From positions 448,001-512,000 of the forward strand of contig NZ_SWKP01000006.1 in NCBI RefSeq assembly GCF_005871165.1: 64,000 bases of DNA, read 5' to 3'. The position numbers and the translations under genes are program-made. Positions within the stretch are counted from its first letter, which is position 1. Every line of letters starts with the position of its first letter. The notes beneath the pieces are model-generated. The model was not told the origin of the DNA. It made no database searches and saw only the letters and a program-made list of their open reading frames with translations. The DNA comes from Maricaulis alexandrii. Lineage in GTDB: Bacteria; Pseudomonadota; Alphaproteobacteria; Caulobacterales; Maricaulaceae. Shown in pieces: positions 18,982-27,750 of this stretch.

Positions 18982-20081
18982 GCTACTAGCTGTGCTCCCT
19001 GATGCCGAACACGCCACAGAATTAGCGTTCCCCAGAGCGAGTCTGTTGCGTCAGCTGAAATTGTGTCCTTGTGCTCACTATATAGGTAGCGCCCTGAATT
19101 ACTGAATACCCTAAGCTCACCATCGTCAGACGCGTCCACGAACCTTCGCATCGTCTCGAACCCCTTGCCACGACCACTTTGCATGGTCGAGGTTCGACGT
19201 ATTTTGGTAGCTGCTTCAATCATTTCGCCATCACTCGGCCTTGAACGCAATGCGCCCGTCGCCCGAATCCTTTCAACCACCGAAGGCTCCAGCGTTCCAG
19301 GGATCCCTCCACCTTGATCATAGACCATGAGAGTAAACTGGCCCATCTCTCGATTTACCACTCCACCAAGCCATGACCGACGCCCCACCAAGGGAAACCT
19401 CGCGGGCACCCTGAATGCATGATCGAACACATTACTGATCGCCTCAATGATCGCACCCTTCATTCGCTGCTTAGCAAGGGTATCGAAGTGAGGGAATGCC
19501 TCCATCAAATCATCTCGAATCCGGGTGATATGAGGAGAGTCCACATTGGTAAACGATTGATAGTTTACATATAAGTTTTCAACATCAGTATCCTCACCAA
19601 CAAATGGGTCATAAACACCTATTGACTTAAAAAATCCCATTTTTGACAGTATATAGGCTACGCTTTCACTTTTTGGGTATGTTCCAGTAACTGAATGACC
19701 ATTTCTATACCTGCGAAGATATCTACATCTGTAAATTTCTGCAGCAAGAACTAGTGCCGCTGAAGAGCCAATTTTTTCCACATTGTCAAATATCAGTTGG
19801 ATCGGAAATTTATTCGTTATTACAAGATGCCTGATTTCATTAAAAAATTTTAGCGACTCTTCAATGTTAGAGTTTAGTGACAGATTATTTGGTACTACTA
19901 TTGGTATATATTCAGACGCTAGAAGCTCCGGAGATTCGAGCTGCGACCTCTTTGTCGACCGAATTCGATCGAATTCCTCTAGTTTCTTAAGCTTGATAGC
20001 CACCCTGCGAGAACTCTTATACTCTCTCCGCTTTCTCAAGTTCTCATGCCGGATTTGTTCTTCGTGAGTTACCCGCTTCAT
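18978..20081 (-). CDS. GHKL ATPase with N-terminal STAS-like part
   Basis: A 367-residue protein. Residues 1-50 are very basic. About 58-125 read like a STAS fold (IPIVVPNN...IQLIFDNVEKIGSSAALVLAAE). From about 205 a GHKL ATPase domain has the N box EAISNVFDHA, G1 YDQGGGIP and G2 GRGKGFETM. There is no phosphoacceptor histidine box, so it resembles an anti-sigma-type kinase or ATPase more than a histidine kinase. The ATG at 20081 has GGGA upstream; the ATG at 20102 has no site. It is the first gene of the AT-rich operon, overlapping the DUF4325 gene by 4 bases. Confidence 0.8.
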   Translation of the reverse strand: MKRVTHEEQIRHENLRKRREYKSSRRVAIKLKKLEEFDRIRSTKRSQLESPELLASEYIPIVVPNNLSLNSNIEESLKFFNEIRHLVITNKFPIQLIFDNVEKIGSSAALVLAAEIYRCRYLRRYRNGHSVTGTYPKSESVAYILSKMGFFKSIGVYDPFVGEDTDVENLYVNYQSFTNVDSPHITRIRDDLMEAFPHFDTLAKQRMKGAIIEAISNVFDHAFRVPARFPLVGRRSWLGGVVNREMGQFTLMVYDQGGGIPGTLEPSVVERIRATGALRSRPSDGEMIEAATKIRRTSTMQSGRGKGFETMRRFVDASDDGELRVFSNSGRYLYSEHKDTISADATDSLWGTLILWRVRHQGAQLVA

Positions 20082-20182
20082 TGGATTCCCAGCCAACTGC
20101 ATGTTTAGTCAACAGCGTGCCTGACCCGCCCCGACAGCACAACTCCAGATGGGATGCGCGCTGCAAAAAACCTCGGGAAAAG

Positions 20183-20202
20183 AACGGGGACACACACCAT
20201 TT
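20183..20202. repeat. RAYT-end-like motif at the island border
   Basis: AACGGGGACACACACCATTT is identical over 20 bases to 11434-11453, where it follows the stop of RAYT remnant 2. Here it lies about 100 bases upstream of the first gene of the AT-rich island. Confidence 0.6.
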
Positions 20203-20308
20203 TCTCCGTCTCCCTGCACCTCTCTCACCCAGCAGCCCCCGCGCTAAAACCTTCCTCAATCCCCGCTTCCAGCGCATACTGCCCCCCACGCTTTGGGGAG
20301 CGTCGGGC

Positions 20309-20731
20309 ATGTCACGACACACACAGGGAAATCGCCCGGCGGGCGTTTGGCCCGTTCAGTTGATCCTGGCGGGTCTGACCCTCTGGTATCTCTATTGGAG
20401 TGCCGCCATCTGGCTGGTCAGCTTCGATTGGGCCGTCCTGCCCCTGCCGGTCCCGGACACACGGGTTTTCGTCTCCCGCCTGCCTGACGGCATGGCCGCC
20501 GCCATGCTCCTCCACCAAAGCATCAATATCCTCGCCTTCGTCCTGCTGACCCTGCGCCGGCGCCTGGCCCTCTGGGGCGTGATCGGGGGCATGGCGATGC
20601 ATGTCGGCCTGTGGGTCTGGCTCACCTGGGAGGGGCTTTATGGCGGTCTGGCCGGCCATGTCTCGCTGGTCACAGAGTTTGTGCTCGTCCTGCTGACGGC
20701 GCGCCTGTATCGGACGGGCCGGCTGCGCTGA
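20309..20731 (+). CDS. Small multi-pass membrane protein
   Basis: The 140-residue protein is not recognised. It has about four hydrophobic segments: WPVQLILAGLTLWYLYWSA, MLLHQSINILAFVLLTL, LWGVIGGMAMHVGLWVWLT and HVSLVTEFVLVLLTARLY. It ends with the basic RTGRLR. GGGGAG 8 bases before the ATG supports this start rather than the longer ORF from 20081. GC content is back at the genome norm, so it lies outside the AT-rich island. Confidence 0.7.
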   Translation: MSRHTQGNRPAGVWPVQLILAGLTLWYLYWSAAIWLVSFDWAVLPLPVPDTRVFVSRLPDGMAAAMLLHQSINILAFVLLTLRRRLALWGVIGGMAMHVGLWVWLTWEGLYGGLAGHVSLVTEFVLVLLTARLYRTGRLR

Positions 20732-20774
20732 GCGGCGCGTTCTGCCCCATGCCAATGGGTGAAGAAGCTCAAAG

Positions 20775-21035
20775 CCCCCCTTCTCCCCGGGGAGAAGGTG
20801 ACCCGAAGGGGCGGATGAGGGGGATCGTCGAGGTCTTGGCGATGACCTGTAAGCACCGGGATTTCCCCCGCTCCCGGCGCATGCGCGCCACCCTCTCCCC
20901 AGGGAGAGGGCGTATTCTTTCTGCCCCCGCGAAGCGGGGGACTGAGGCGCCCAAGGACGATCCGGTGGATCGTCCGACGCGCTGAAGGCCGAAGCGAAGC
21001 TTCGGGTCGAAGGGGGCGCCCGCCCAAGGCGGGCG
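20775..21035 (+). repeat. Composite REP repeat, full copy 1
   Basis: The block begins CCCCTTCTCCCCGGGGAGAAGG, continues with GGCGGATGAGGGGGATCGTC, GGGATTTCCCCCGCTCCCGG and CGCATGCGCGCCACCCTCTC, then TCTGCCCCCGCGAAGCGGGG and GACTGAGGCGCC, and ends GCCCGCCCAAGGCGGGCGTGG. The same order, inverted, stands at 53340-53592. It holds no ORF of protein character. In both places element E follows it on the same strand. Confidence 0.75.
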
Positions 21036-21126
21036 TGGACCTCGCTTGGCACCCGCACCGCCGCGCCCTGCGCGGCGCCCCCTCCGCCTCGCAGGCTCGG
21101 CACCTCCCCCGCGAGCGGGGGAGGAA

Positions 21127-21452
21127 AACTTATCCCCACCCCCAACCGGCTCGCCTAGTCTCCCCCTCGCCTCAGCACCACTCGAGGCCCGGCCCGGTCA
21201 GGTCGGGGGTGTTGGGGGAGCGGAGCGTCTTGGAGGGTCGAGCTGACCTGCGGCACCGAAAAGACGGCTATCGAGGGGGTCCGCTGGTTCCAACGGTCGG
21301 AACCTGTACCCACCCGGTCTTGAAGACCCGTCGAGAGGCGGGAGGAAATCTCCGAGTGCGGGACGCCGGACGGTGTCACACACTTAGTAACTCAGACGGC
21401 GCCCAAGGCGTCCCGCACCCCTCATACCGCCAGCGTGCACACGCGTGGCGCT
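21127..21452 (+). repeat. Dispersed element E, copy 2 (E2)
   Basis: A 326 bp element with the same ends as E1 (AACTTATCCCCACCCCCA ... CTCATACCGCCAG...CGTGGCGCT), but a diverged middle. Its terminal stem is GTGCGGGACGCC (21356-21367) with GGCGTCCCGCAC (21407-21418), 12 bp. The inner stem bases differ from E1 on both sides so that pairing is kept. The loop has GTGTCACACACTTAGTAA. Confidence 0.75.
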
Positions 21453-21496
21453 TTCCGGCCTGCCCGCTTTGGGCAGTGACAGAAGGAAAGAGAAAC

Positions 21497-22009
21497 ATGC
21501 GACATGATCCCGAAAACCCGGCCCATGCGCCCCTGGACAAACGCCCGGACGTGCCGCCGCCGCGGACCAAGCGCTGGTCCTGCCCCTATCAGGCCCTGTT
21601 GAAATGGATGATCAACCGGCAATGGGCGCGCATCGAGATCGGCCCCAATATCAAGCGCTGGAACCATCCCGGCGGGCTCTATGGCCTGGTGGTCGACGGC
21701 AAGGTGGATCTGGCCACAGTGCCCCTGCCGGAGAATTTTCCCGGCACCGAGCAGGAATGGGACTTGTACGAGGCGCATCCGGAACTGGGCACGAAGGTCG
21801 ATCCCGACGCGCCCCATCCCGGCCCCGGCTGGGAGCGGGCCCGGATTTTCCGTGGCTGGGTGGAGCCCGGAGAATACCGCCCGCCCCGCCCGCTTCTGCC
21901 CCAGGAAGAGGGCTATGCCGGCGGCGATTATGATGATCCGTGCTGGTATGATGTCGGCCAGGGCGACAGAATTTCACCCACTCTCTTGCGCCAGATCTCC
22001 TTGCCCTAG
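21497..22009 (+). CDS. Hypothetical protein, 170 residues
   Basis: I recognise no family. The protein is soluble, rich in proline, tryptophan and aspartate, with KRWSCPYQALLKWMINRQWA near the start and GGDYDDPCWYDVGQGDRI near the end. AAGGAAAG before the ATG gives a ribosome site, and the GC-rich codon use fits the genome. It begins 44 bases after element E2 and its stop overlaps the convergent methyltransferase gene by 4 bases. Confidence 0.7.
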   Translation: MRHDPENPAHAPLDKRPDVPPPRTKRWSCPYQALLKWMINRQWARIEIGPNIKRWNHPGGLYGLVVDGKVDLATVPLPENFPGTEQEWDLYEAHPELGTKVDPDAPHPGPGWERARIFRGWVEPGEYRPPRPLLPQEEGYAGGDYDDPCWYDVGQGDRISPTLLRQISLP

Positions 22010-22749
22010 CCCATCCCCACCACAGCCTGGCCCCGGAAGATCGCGTCCGCCTCGGTCGTGTATCCTTCGCCCTCATGCAGGATGAGCGGGGCCAGGAGCT
22101 GGAGCGGAGCCCGGCCGCCGATGCGGGCGGTGACGAGGACGCGTTTGGCCGGCTGGCCTTCGCGGGGCTGGATCGGCTTGATCACGACAGAGCCGAAACT
22201 CTTGTCGAGCGCGGCGAGGATGTCGGCGAGCTTGTCGGCGCGGTGGATGAGGGTGAGGCGGCCCTTGGCCTTCAGCGTGCGGGCGGCCGCCTGGACCCAG
22301 ACGCCCAGCGGGGCGGAACCGGAGAGCCAGGCGGCCTGCTTGCCGGCTTTCGGGGCGCGCAGCGCCTTCGGATCGTCGAAGAAGGGCGGGTTGAACGCCA
22401 CCTGGTCGGCGCTGTGGGACTGGCGCAGCTCGGCAATGTCGCCGGTGCGGATCCCGATCCGGTCGGTCAGGCCGTTGCGGGCGACATTGTCCACCGCCAG
22501 GCCGGCAGCGCTATCATCCTTCTCATGCCCGGTGAAGATGACGCCTTCCAGCCGATGGGCCGCACACAGGAGGACCGCCCCCGCCCCGCAGCCGAATTCC
22601 ACCACGTGATCGCCCGGCCTGGCCTCCAGCGCGGCGGCCAGGAGGACCGCATCCATCCCGGCACGATAGCCCTCGGTGAACTGGGTCAGGGACACCTGCC
22701 CGTCCAGCAGGCGGTCCAGGGTCAGGGCGGGAAACGCGGCGTCGCTCAT
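22006..22749 (-). CDS. tRNA1(Val) adenine N6-methyltransferase-like
   Basis: The 247-residue SAM-dependent methyltransferase of the small (MTS/TrmN6) group starts with LDGQVSLTQFTEGYRAGMDA, has motif I VVEFGCGAGAVLLC and the N6-adenine catalytic motif NPPFFD at QVAFNPPFF. E. coli YfiC/TrmN6 methylates A37 of tRNA1(Val); the same role here is inference from family. Its ATG overlaps the stop of the DUF2007 gene upstream by 4 bases, so the two form an operon. Confidence 0.85.
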   Translation of the reverse strand: MSDAAFPALTLDRLLDGQVSLTQFTEGYRAGMDAVLLAAALEARPGDHVVEFGCGAGAVLLCAAHRLEGVIFTGHEKDDSAAGLAVDNVARNGLTDRIGIRTGDIAELRQSHSADQVAFNPPFFDDPKALRAPKAGKQAAWLSGSAPLGVWVQAAARTLKAKGRLTLIHRADKLADILAALDKSFGSVVIKPIQPREGQPAKRVLVTARIGGRAPLQLLAPLILHEGEGYTTEADAIFRGQAVVGMG

Positions 22750-22967
22750 TCGTCCCCGGCTTCGCGAAAGGCCTCGGCCAGCAGGCGTTCGGCTTCCACC
22801 GCGTCCTCATCGGACACGGCCAGACGCTTGGTCACGAATTCAATGCCGCCGCCATACAGATTGGACATGCCCTCATCGAGGACGAAATTGCCGATACCCG
22901 CATCATTCAGCACGGATTGGGCGAAGGAGAGTTTGACCGGATCGGGGGTCTTCAGGATGTCTTTCAC
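22746..22967 (-). CDS. DUF2007 family small protein
   Basis: The 73-residue protein has the DUF2007 pattern: LKTPDPVKLSFAQSVLNDAG, a short GIGNFVLDEG turn and FVTKRLAVSDEDAVEAERLL. The family is described only as putative signal transducing. It is often found next to a tRNA-type methyltransferase and divergent from polyprenyl synthase in alphaproteobacteria, as here. Confidence 0.85.
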   Translation of the reverse strand: MKDILKTPDPVKLSFAQSVLNDAGIGNFVLDEGMSNLYGGGIEFVTKRLAVSDEDAVEAERLLAEAFREAGDE

Positions 22968-23075
22968 GGGGTTGTGTCACCTGTGCTGTTTCGTCACCGC
23001 GCCGGCCGCTTGCCGCAGGGTGTCCGGGTTTCTATTGTCTCGGTCAATTCACAGGGCTGCAAGAGGAGTGCTGGC

Positions 23076-24098
23076 GTGGACAGCACCGTGAGAGTCGACA
23101 CGCTGGCACAACCGGAGCCGGCGAATGCCGCCGAGCATCTGGCTGCGATGGCCTATGACGACATGCGCAAAGTCGACGCTCTCATCCTCGAGCGGCTGGA
23201 CAGCCATGTCGAGCTGATCCCGGAACTGGCCCGCTATCTGATCGAGGCCGGCGGCAAGCGTGTCCGTCCGATGATCACCGTCGCGGCCGCCAACATGCTG
23301 AACTATTCGGAGAAGGCGCCGCTGCAGCTGGCCGCCGCCGTGGAATTCATCCACACCGCCACCTTGCTGCATGACGACGTCGTCGACGAGAGCGGCATGC
23401 GCCGCGGCAAGGTTGCCGCCAATCTGGTCTGGAACAATGCCTCCAGCGTGCTGGTCGGTGACTTCCTCTTTGCCCGCTCCTTCACCCTCATGGTGGAAGC
23501 CGGGTCGATGAAGGCGCTGGGCGTGCTGTCCAATGCCGCCTCCACGATCGCCGAGGGCGAGGTCCGCCAGCTCTCCGCGGTAAAGGACATCACCACCACG
23601 GTGGAGACCTATAACCAGATCATCGACGCCAAGACGGCCGCCCTGTTCGCAGCGGCTGCCGAGGTGGCCGGGATCGTCGCCGGACGGTCCGAGACGGAAG
23701 AGACGGCGCTGCGCACCTATGGCCGCGAACTCGGCCTGGCCTTCCAGCTGGTCGATGACGCGCTGGACTATGGCGGCGCGGCCGCGAAGCTGGGCAAGTC
23801 GGTCGGCGATGATTTCCGCGAAGGCAAGGTCACCCTGCCCGTCGCGCTCTGCCTGCAATCCGCCTCCGGTGAGGAGACCGCCTTCTGGGAGCGCACCATC
23901 GCGCAGACCGACCAGTCCGAAGGCGATTTCGAACAGGCGCTGGCCTATATGGCCAAGCATGATGCGCTGGAAGACACGCTCGACCAGGCGCGCACCCATG
24001 CCCGTCAGGCCCGCGAGGCGCTGGAAATCTTCGAGGCCAATCCCTGGCGCGAGGCCCTGGCCGATCTCGCCGACTTCGTCGTCGAACGCGCCTACTGA
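23076..24098 (+). CDS. ispB: Polyprenyl (octaprenyl/decaprenyl) diphosphate synthase
   Basis: The 340-residue trans-isoprenyl diphosphate synthase builds the long isoprenoid tail of ubiquinone. The first aspartate-rich motif is DDVVD at 100-104 and the second DDALD at 227-231; GGKRVRP near 59-65 binds the diphosphate. GTG at 23076 has GAGGAG seven bases upstream, so I take it over the longer ORF. Chain length (C40 or C50) cannot be read reliably here. It is divergent from DUF2007. Confidence 0.9.
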   Translation: MDSTVRVDTLAQPEPANAAEHLAAMAYDDMRKVDALILERLDSHVELIPELARYLIEAGGKRVRPMITVAAANMLNYSEKAPLQLAAAVEFIHTATLLHDDVVDESGMRRGKVAANLVWNNASSVLVGDFLFARSFTLMVEAGSMKALGVLSNAASTIAEGEVRQLSAVKDITTTVETYNQIIDAKTAALFAAAAEVAGIVAGRSETEETALRTYGRELGLAFQLVDDALDYGGAAAKLGKSVGDDFREGKVTLPVALCLQSASGEETAFWERTIAQTDQSEGDFEQALAYMAKHDALEDTLDQARTHARQAREALEIFEANPWREALADLADFVVERAY

Positions 24099-24122
24099 TC
24101 CCCGTCCGGCCCTTACAGGCTA

Positions 24123-25118
24123 TTATTGGTAGATATCGTCCAGCTGCGTGCGGGCGCGGGCCCGGATCCTGTTGTGGATCCCCGCAAAGACCAGCACGGC
24201 GATCACGAACACCGCGATCTGGCCCGCCACTGGCAGGGCGGTCGCGATCAGGGCCAGCGCGCCGCAGGCGACGCTCATCCCGCCCCAGAGAAGGGCGACC
24301 GTGCGGTGGCTCGCCCCAGTCCGGATGAGGAGCTGGTAGGCATGGGCCCGGTGGGCCAGGAAGGGCGAACGCCCCGCCTTCACCCGCGCGCCCATGGTCA
24401 ACAGCACATCGCCCAGCAGGGGCAGGACCAGCAGGGCCGCCAGCCAGGCCGAGCCGCCCCCGGCTCCGGCGGACCAGTCCAGCGCCAGCCCGGCCAGCAG
24501 CATCGCCGCCCCCAGCGCGCCGACATCCCCGCCGAACAGACGCCCGCGCTCCCGCAGGATCGGTGCATTCCACACCGCCAGACCGGCCAGGGCCGCGGCC
24601 AAAATCCACGGGGCCGGTGAACCGGTTAAGATGCCCAGGGCCAGACAGGCCGGCACCAGACAGGCCAGGATCAATCCGTCCGACCCGTCCATGAAGTTCA
24701 CCGCGTTGACCGTCGTGAACACGAAGAGCGCCGAACCCGCCAGGCCGAGCCACCAGGGCCAGTCCCCCAGCCCCAGCGTCACCACCGGCCCGGCCATGGC
24801 CGCGATGGCCAGGGACAGGGCCAGCAGGACCAGGAATTTGAGACGCTCCGACAGGACAAACAGATCATCCAGCAGACCCAGCCCGCCCGCCATCAGACCG
24901 CAGATCGCAATACCGGACAGGCTGGCCGCCTCGGCGGGACTGGTCTCGGGCATCAGGGCCCAGCCGGTCATCGTGCCCACCAGCACCCCCAATCCCCCAC
25001 CCCGGGGCGTGGGGTCAGAATGGCTGGACCGCGCATTGGGATGATCGAGAATGCCCGCGGCCATCACCAGCCGGGCCACAAGGAGGGAGACCAGAAAAGA
25101 AGCAGGCAGCGCGATCAC
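24123..25118 (-). CDS. WecA/MraY-like sugar-phosphate transferase
   Basis: The 331-residue multi-pass protein is of the polyprenyl-phosphate N-acetylhexosamine-1-phosphate transferase family, which starts lipid-linked glycan synthesis at the inner membrane. It shows the N-terminal HPNARSSHSDPTPRGGG, GLLDDLFVL, NAVNFMDGSDGL and the cytoplasmic HRAHAYQ motif, with about ten hydrophobic segments. GTG 25118 overlaps the ispE stop as GTGA; GTG 25136 with GGAGG upstream is the alternative. It may prime O-antigen or capsule. Confidence 0.87.
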   Translation of the reverse strand: MIALPASFLVSLLVARLVMAAGILDHPNARSSHSDPTPRGGGLGVLVGTMTGWALMPETSPAEAASLSGIAICGLMAGGLGLLDDLFVLSERLKFLVLLALSLAIAAMAGPVVTLGLGDWPWWLGLAGSALFVFTTVNAVNFMDGSDGLILACLVPACLALGILTGSPAPWILAAALAGLAVWNAPILRERGRLFGGDVGALGAAMLLAGLALDWSAGAGGGSAWLAALLVLPLLGDVLLTMGARVKAGRSPFLAHRAHAYQLLIRTGASHRTVALLWGGMSVACGALALIATALPVAGQIAVFVIAVLVFAGIHNRIRARARTQLDDIYQ

Positions 25119-25966
25119 GAGGCCGGTCCCAGCCACACCGCCTCCGCCATTTTCGGAAACAGTTCCGCCGCGGCCTGCGCCTGGGCTTCGGTTTCGAACA
25201 GGGCAAAACAGCTGGCACCCGATCCGGTCATCCGCGCCAGCAGGGCCCCGTCCTGGGCATGCAGCCATTCCAGGGTGTCACCGATCACGCCTTCGCGAAT
25301 GATGGCCGGAGCTTCCAGGTCATTGGTCTCATCCTGCAGCCAGTCGATCAGGTCGCCCTGCCAGAAGCCTCGCTCGGACAGGATGGGCGGATCGGAGGCA
25401 TCATAGGATTTGAACACCGGACCGGTCGGCACGGACACGCCGGGATTGACGATCAGGGCCGGCAGATCGGGAACATTCTCGACCAGTTCGATCCACTCAC
25501 CGATCCCGCGCATGCGCAGCGGTTTGGAGAAGATACAGGCCGGCACATCGGCACCGAGCTCGAGCCCCAGCTGGGCCAGCCGGTCCAGCGGCCAGTCGAG
25601 TTTCCAGAGCCGGTTGAGCGCCCTGAGTGTGGCAGCAGCATCCGCAGACCCACCGCCCAGGCCGGCGGCCAGGGGAATGCGCTTGTGCAGATGGATGGCG
25701 GCACTCTCGCGCACACCGGCGGCGCGTTGCAGCGCCATTGCAGCGCGCAGGACCAGATTGTCCCCGCCACCTTCCAGGCCCCGGGACGGTTCCCCGGACA
25801 TGGACAGCAGGAAGGCGGGGCTCGATTTGACCCGAATTTCATCGCCCCAGTCGGCGAAAACCACGAGGCTGTCCAGCGGATGATAGCCATCCGCCCGGGC
25901 CCGTCCGACCCGCAAGGTCAAGTTCACCTTCGCCGGAGCGAATTCCGAAATGTCGTCCGGGTTCAC
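25115..25966 (-). CDS. ispE: 4-diphosphocytidyl-2-C-methyl-D-erythritol kinase
   Basis: The 283-residue GHMP kinase is the fourth step of the MEP isoprenoid pathway. It has the N-terminal FAPAKVNLTLRVGRARADGYH motif and the ATP loop IPLAAGLGGGSADAAA. The ATG overlaps the stop of the upstream TPR lipoprotein gene (ATGA), and its own stop overlaps the next gene, so the three are translationally coupled. Together with ispH at 61358 and the polyprenyl synthase at 23076, it gives isoprenoid synthesis in this window. Confidence 0.93.
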   Translation of the reverse strand: MNPDDISEFAPAKVNLTLRVGRARADGYHPLDSLVVFADWGDEIRVKSSPAFLLSMSGEPSRGLEGGGDNLVLRAAMALQRAAGVRESAAIHLHKRIPLAAGLGGGSADAAATLRALNRLWKLDWPLDRLAQLGLELGADVPACIFSKPLRMRGIGEWIELVENVPDLPALIVNPGVSVPTGPVFKSYDASDPPILSERGFWQGDLIDWLQDETNDLEAPAIIREGVIGDTLEWLHAQDGALLARMTGSGASCFALFETEAQAQAAAELFPKMAEAVWLGPAS

Positions 25967-27693
25967 GGCCTGTCCGCCCCGTTCTGGCCTGCATTATCGT
26001 CAGACCGTTCCGCCATTTGCGGCGTGTGTTCGGGAGGCTGGCCATGTTCCAGACGGTATTCGATGTCAGCCTGCTGCCGGGGGCTTGGATTCAGATCCGC
26101 AGCCCGGCGCCACTGGAAACCGGCCTCCAGTTCACGGCCCACCTGCCAATAGGCATCGCCAAGATGCAGGTTCGCCGTCGCGCTTCCCGGATTCAGTTCG
26201 GCCGCCCGTTCCAGCTCCTGAACCGCGAGTTCGTACTGGCCGAGCTGGTAATAGGCCCAGCCGAGACTATCGATCACATTGCCATTGTCCGGATCCAGCT
26301 GCGCCGCCCGGGAGACCATGTCGAAGGCTTCCTCGATGCGTTCGCCGCGCTCGATCCACAGATAGCCCAGATCATTGAGGACGGTGGACTGGTTGGGCGA
26401 GATTTCCAGTGCTTCCAGATAGGCGTCTTCGGCTGCCGCCCAATTGTCGAGGATCACCTCGCAGGAGGCGAGGAAATAGTGATAGCGCCAGTCTTCCGGA
26501 CGGCCCCGCTCGCGATTGATGGCGATGGCCTCGCGATACAGGCCTGCCGCGATTCCGCAGTCACTGAAGATCCGGGCCATGTCCGCGTGGAGCAGCATGG
26601 CCTCCGGCTCGCCCGTCTCCTCGGCCAGCGCCCGGGACGCTTCATAGGCGGCTTCCATCCGCCCCAGCGTCGCCAGCAGGACGATCCGGTCGATCTGCGC
26701 GCCCAGACGGAAGGGCCCTTCATCCACCGAGGCATATTCGGCCAGGGCCAGATCATGCAGGCCGATCCGGTCCAGCGAGCCGGCCAGCACCACGTGGAGC
26801 GGGGCCAGGTCCGGATCCATGCGCTGGACCATGCGCATGTAGACGATGGTCAGGTCCATGTCGGCCTGGGCGGCGAGGTCTGCCGTCGGCCCGAGGACCG
26901 CCCGCGCGGTCAGCGCCGGAATGGATGGCAGGCGCGGCGCCCGGGCACCGCGGGCGGCGTCAGCCCGGGCCTGCTCGATACTGGCCTCGCCCGGATCATC
27001 GCGCAGATAGCCATCATAAAGGTCGATCGCATCCTCGCGGCGGCCCTCACGCAGCAGGAATTCGCCATACATCTCGGTCGCGAGACGGCGGAAGGTGGAG
27101 GTGAACACGGCCGAGCGGTAGCCTGCTTCGGCGGCCTCGCTCTCTCCGGCCGCATCAAACAGCATCGCCTTGTGAAGCCACAGGTGCGGCGACAGGAAGC
27201 CCGGCGCGCGCATCTCATTGGCTGCGTCCATCGCCTCGTCACTTCGCCCGGCTCCCACCAGCGACCACTGGATCAGGATGTTCGAGAAGAAAGCGTTGTA
27301 GGGCCCGTATTCCGGCCCCCCATCCAGAGCCTCCAGCGCGCGGTCGTAACGCCGGTGTGCAATCAGGTCGGAGGCATGAAAGAGCGTGGCCAGCCGGCTG
27401 GGATCGCCGATACTGGACGCATCGACTGCCAGCTCGGCGGCATGATCCAGATCACCGGCGATCACCGCCGTGATGAAGGCGCGGTCGGTCAGGACCGAAT
27501 TGCCCGGCAACCGGTCCAGCGCCTCGGAATAATAGATGGCCGCCCCTTCAGCATCGCGGTTCACGCCCGCATAGCGCGCGGCGAGAAAGGCCCCATAGGC
27601 GGAAACCGGCTCCTCCTCGACAGGCGAGGAGACGCACGACACCAGAACAGGCACAGCCAGAAAGGCCGGCAGAACACGGAAGAAGCGCTTCAT
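25963..27693 (-). CDS. TPR-repeat lipoprotein
   Basis: A 576-residue exported lipoprotein (signal MKRFFRVLPAFLAVPVLVSC, lipobox LVSC) built mostly of tetratricopeptide-type helical pairs. The clearest are in the last third: DNWAAAEDAYLEALEISPNQ, LDPDNGNVIDSLGWAYYQLG and LNPGSATANLHLGDAYWQVG. The family is likely an envelope scaffold; no specific partner is known. The ATG at 27693 or 27702 may be the start, and neither has a strong ribosome site. It leads the operon with ispE and the WecA-like gene. Confidence 0.85.
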   Translation of the reverse strand: MKRFFRVLPAFLAVPVLVSCVSSPVEEEPVSAYGAFLAARYAGVNRDAEGAAIYYSEALDRLPGNSVLTDRAFITAVIAGDLDHAAELAVDASSIGDPSRLATLFHASDLIAHRRYDRALEALDGGPEYGPYNAFFSNILIQWSLVGAGRSDEAMDAANEMRAPGFLSPHLWLHKAMLFDAAGESEAAEAGYRSAVFTSTFRRLATEMYGEFLLREGRREDAIDLYDGYLRDDPGEASIEQARADAARGARAPRLPSIPALTARAVLGPTADLAAQADMDLTIVYMRMVQRMDPDLAPLHVVLAGSLDRIGLHDLALAEYASVDEGPFRLGAQIDRIVLLATLGRMEAAYEASRALAEETGEPEAMLLHADMARIFSDCGIAAGLYREAIAINRERGRPEDWRYHYFLASCEVILDNWAAAEDAYLEALEISPNQSTVLNDLGYLWIERGERIEEAFDMVSRAAQLDPDNGNVIDSLGWAYYQLGQYELAVQELERAAELNPGSATANLHLGDAYWQVGRELEAGFQWRRAADLNPSPRQQADIEYRLEHGQPPEHTPQMAERSDDNAGQNGADRP

Positions 27694-27750
27694 GCCGGCC
27701 ATGCTCGCTCTGCAGGTGCCGCAGGGCAAGGGCTGATGACGGTTAAAGGA

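Noticed and set aside
18100-20110. att-type direct repeats or an integrase for the AT-rich island
   Set aside because: I found no convincing direct repeat pair, tRNA target or recombinase gene. Only the uvrB tail duplication and the RAYT-end motif are near the borders.
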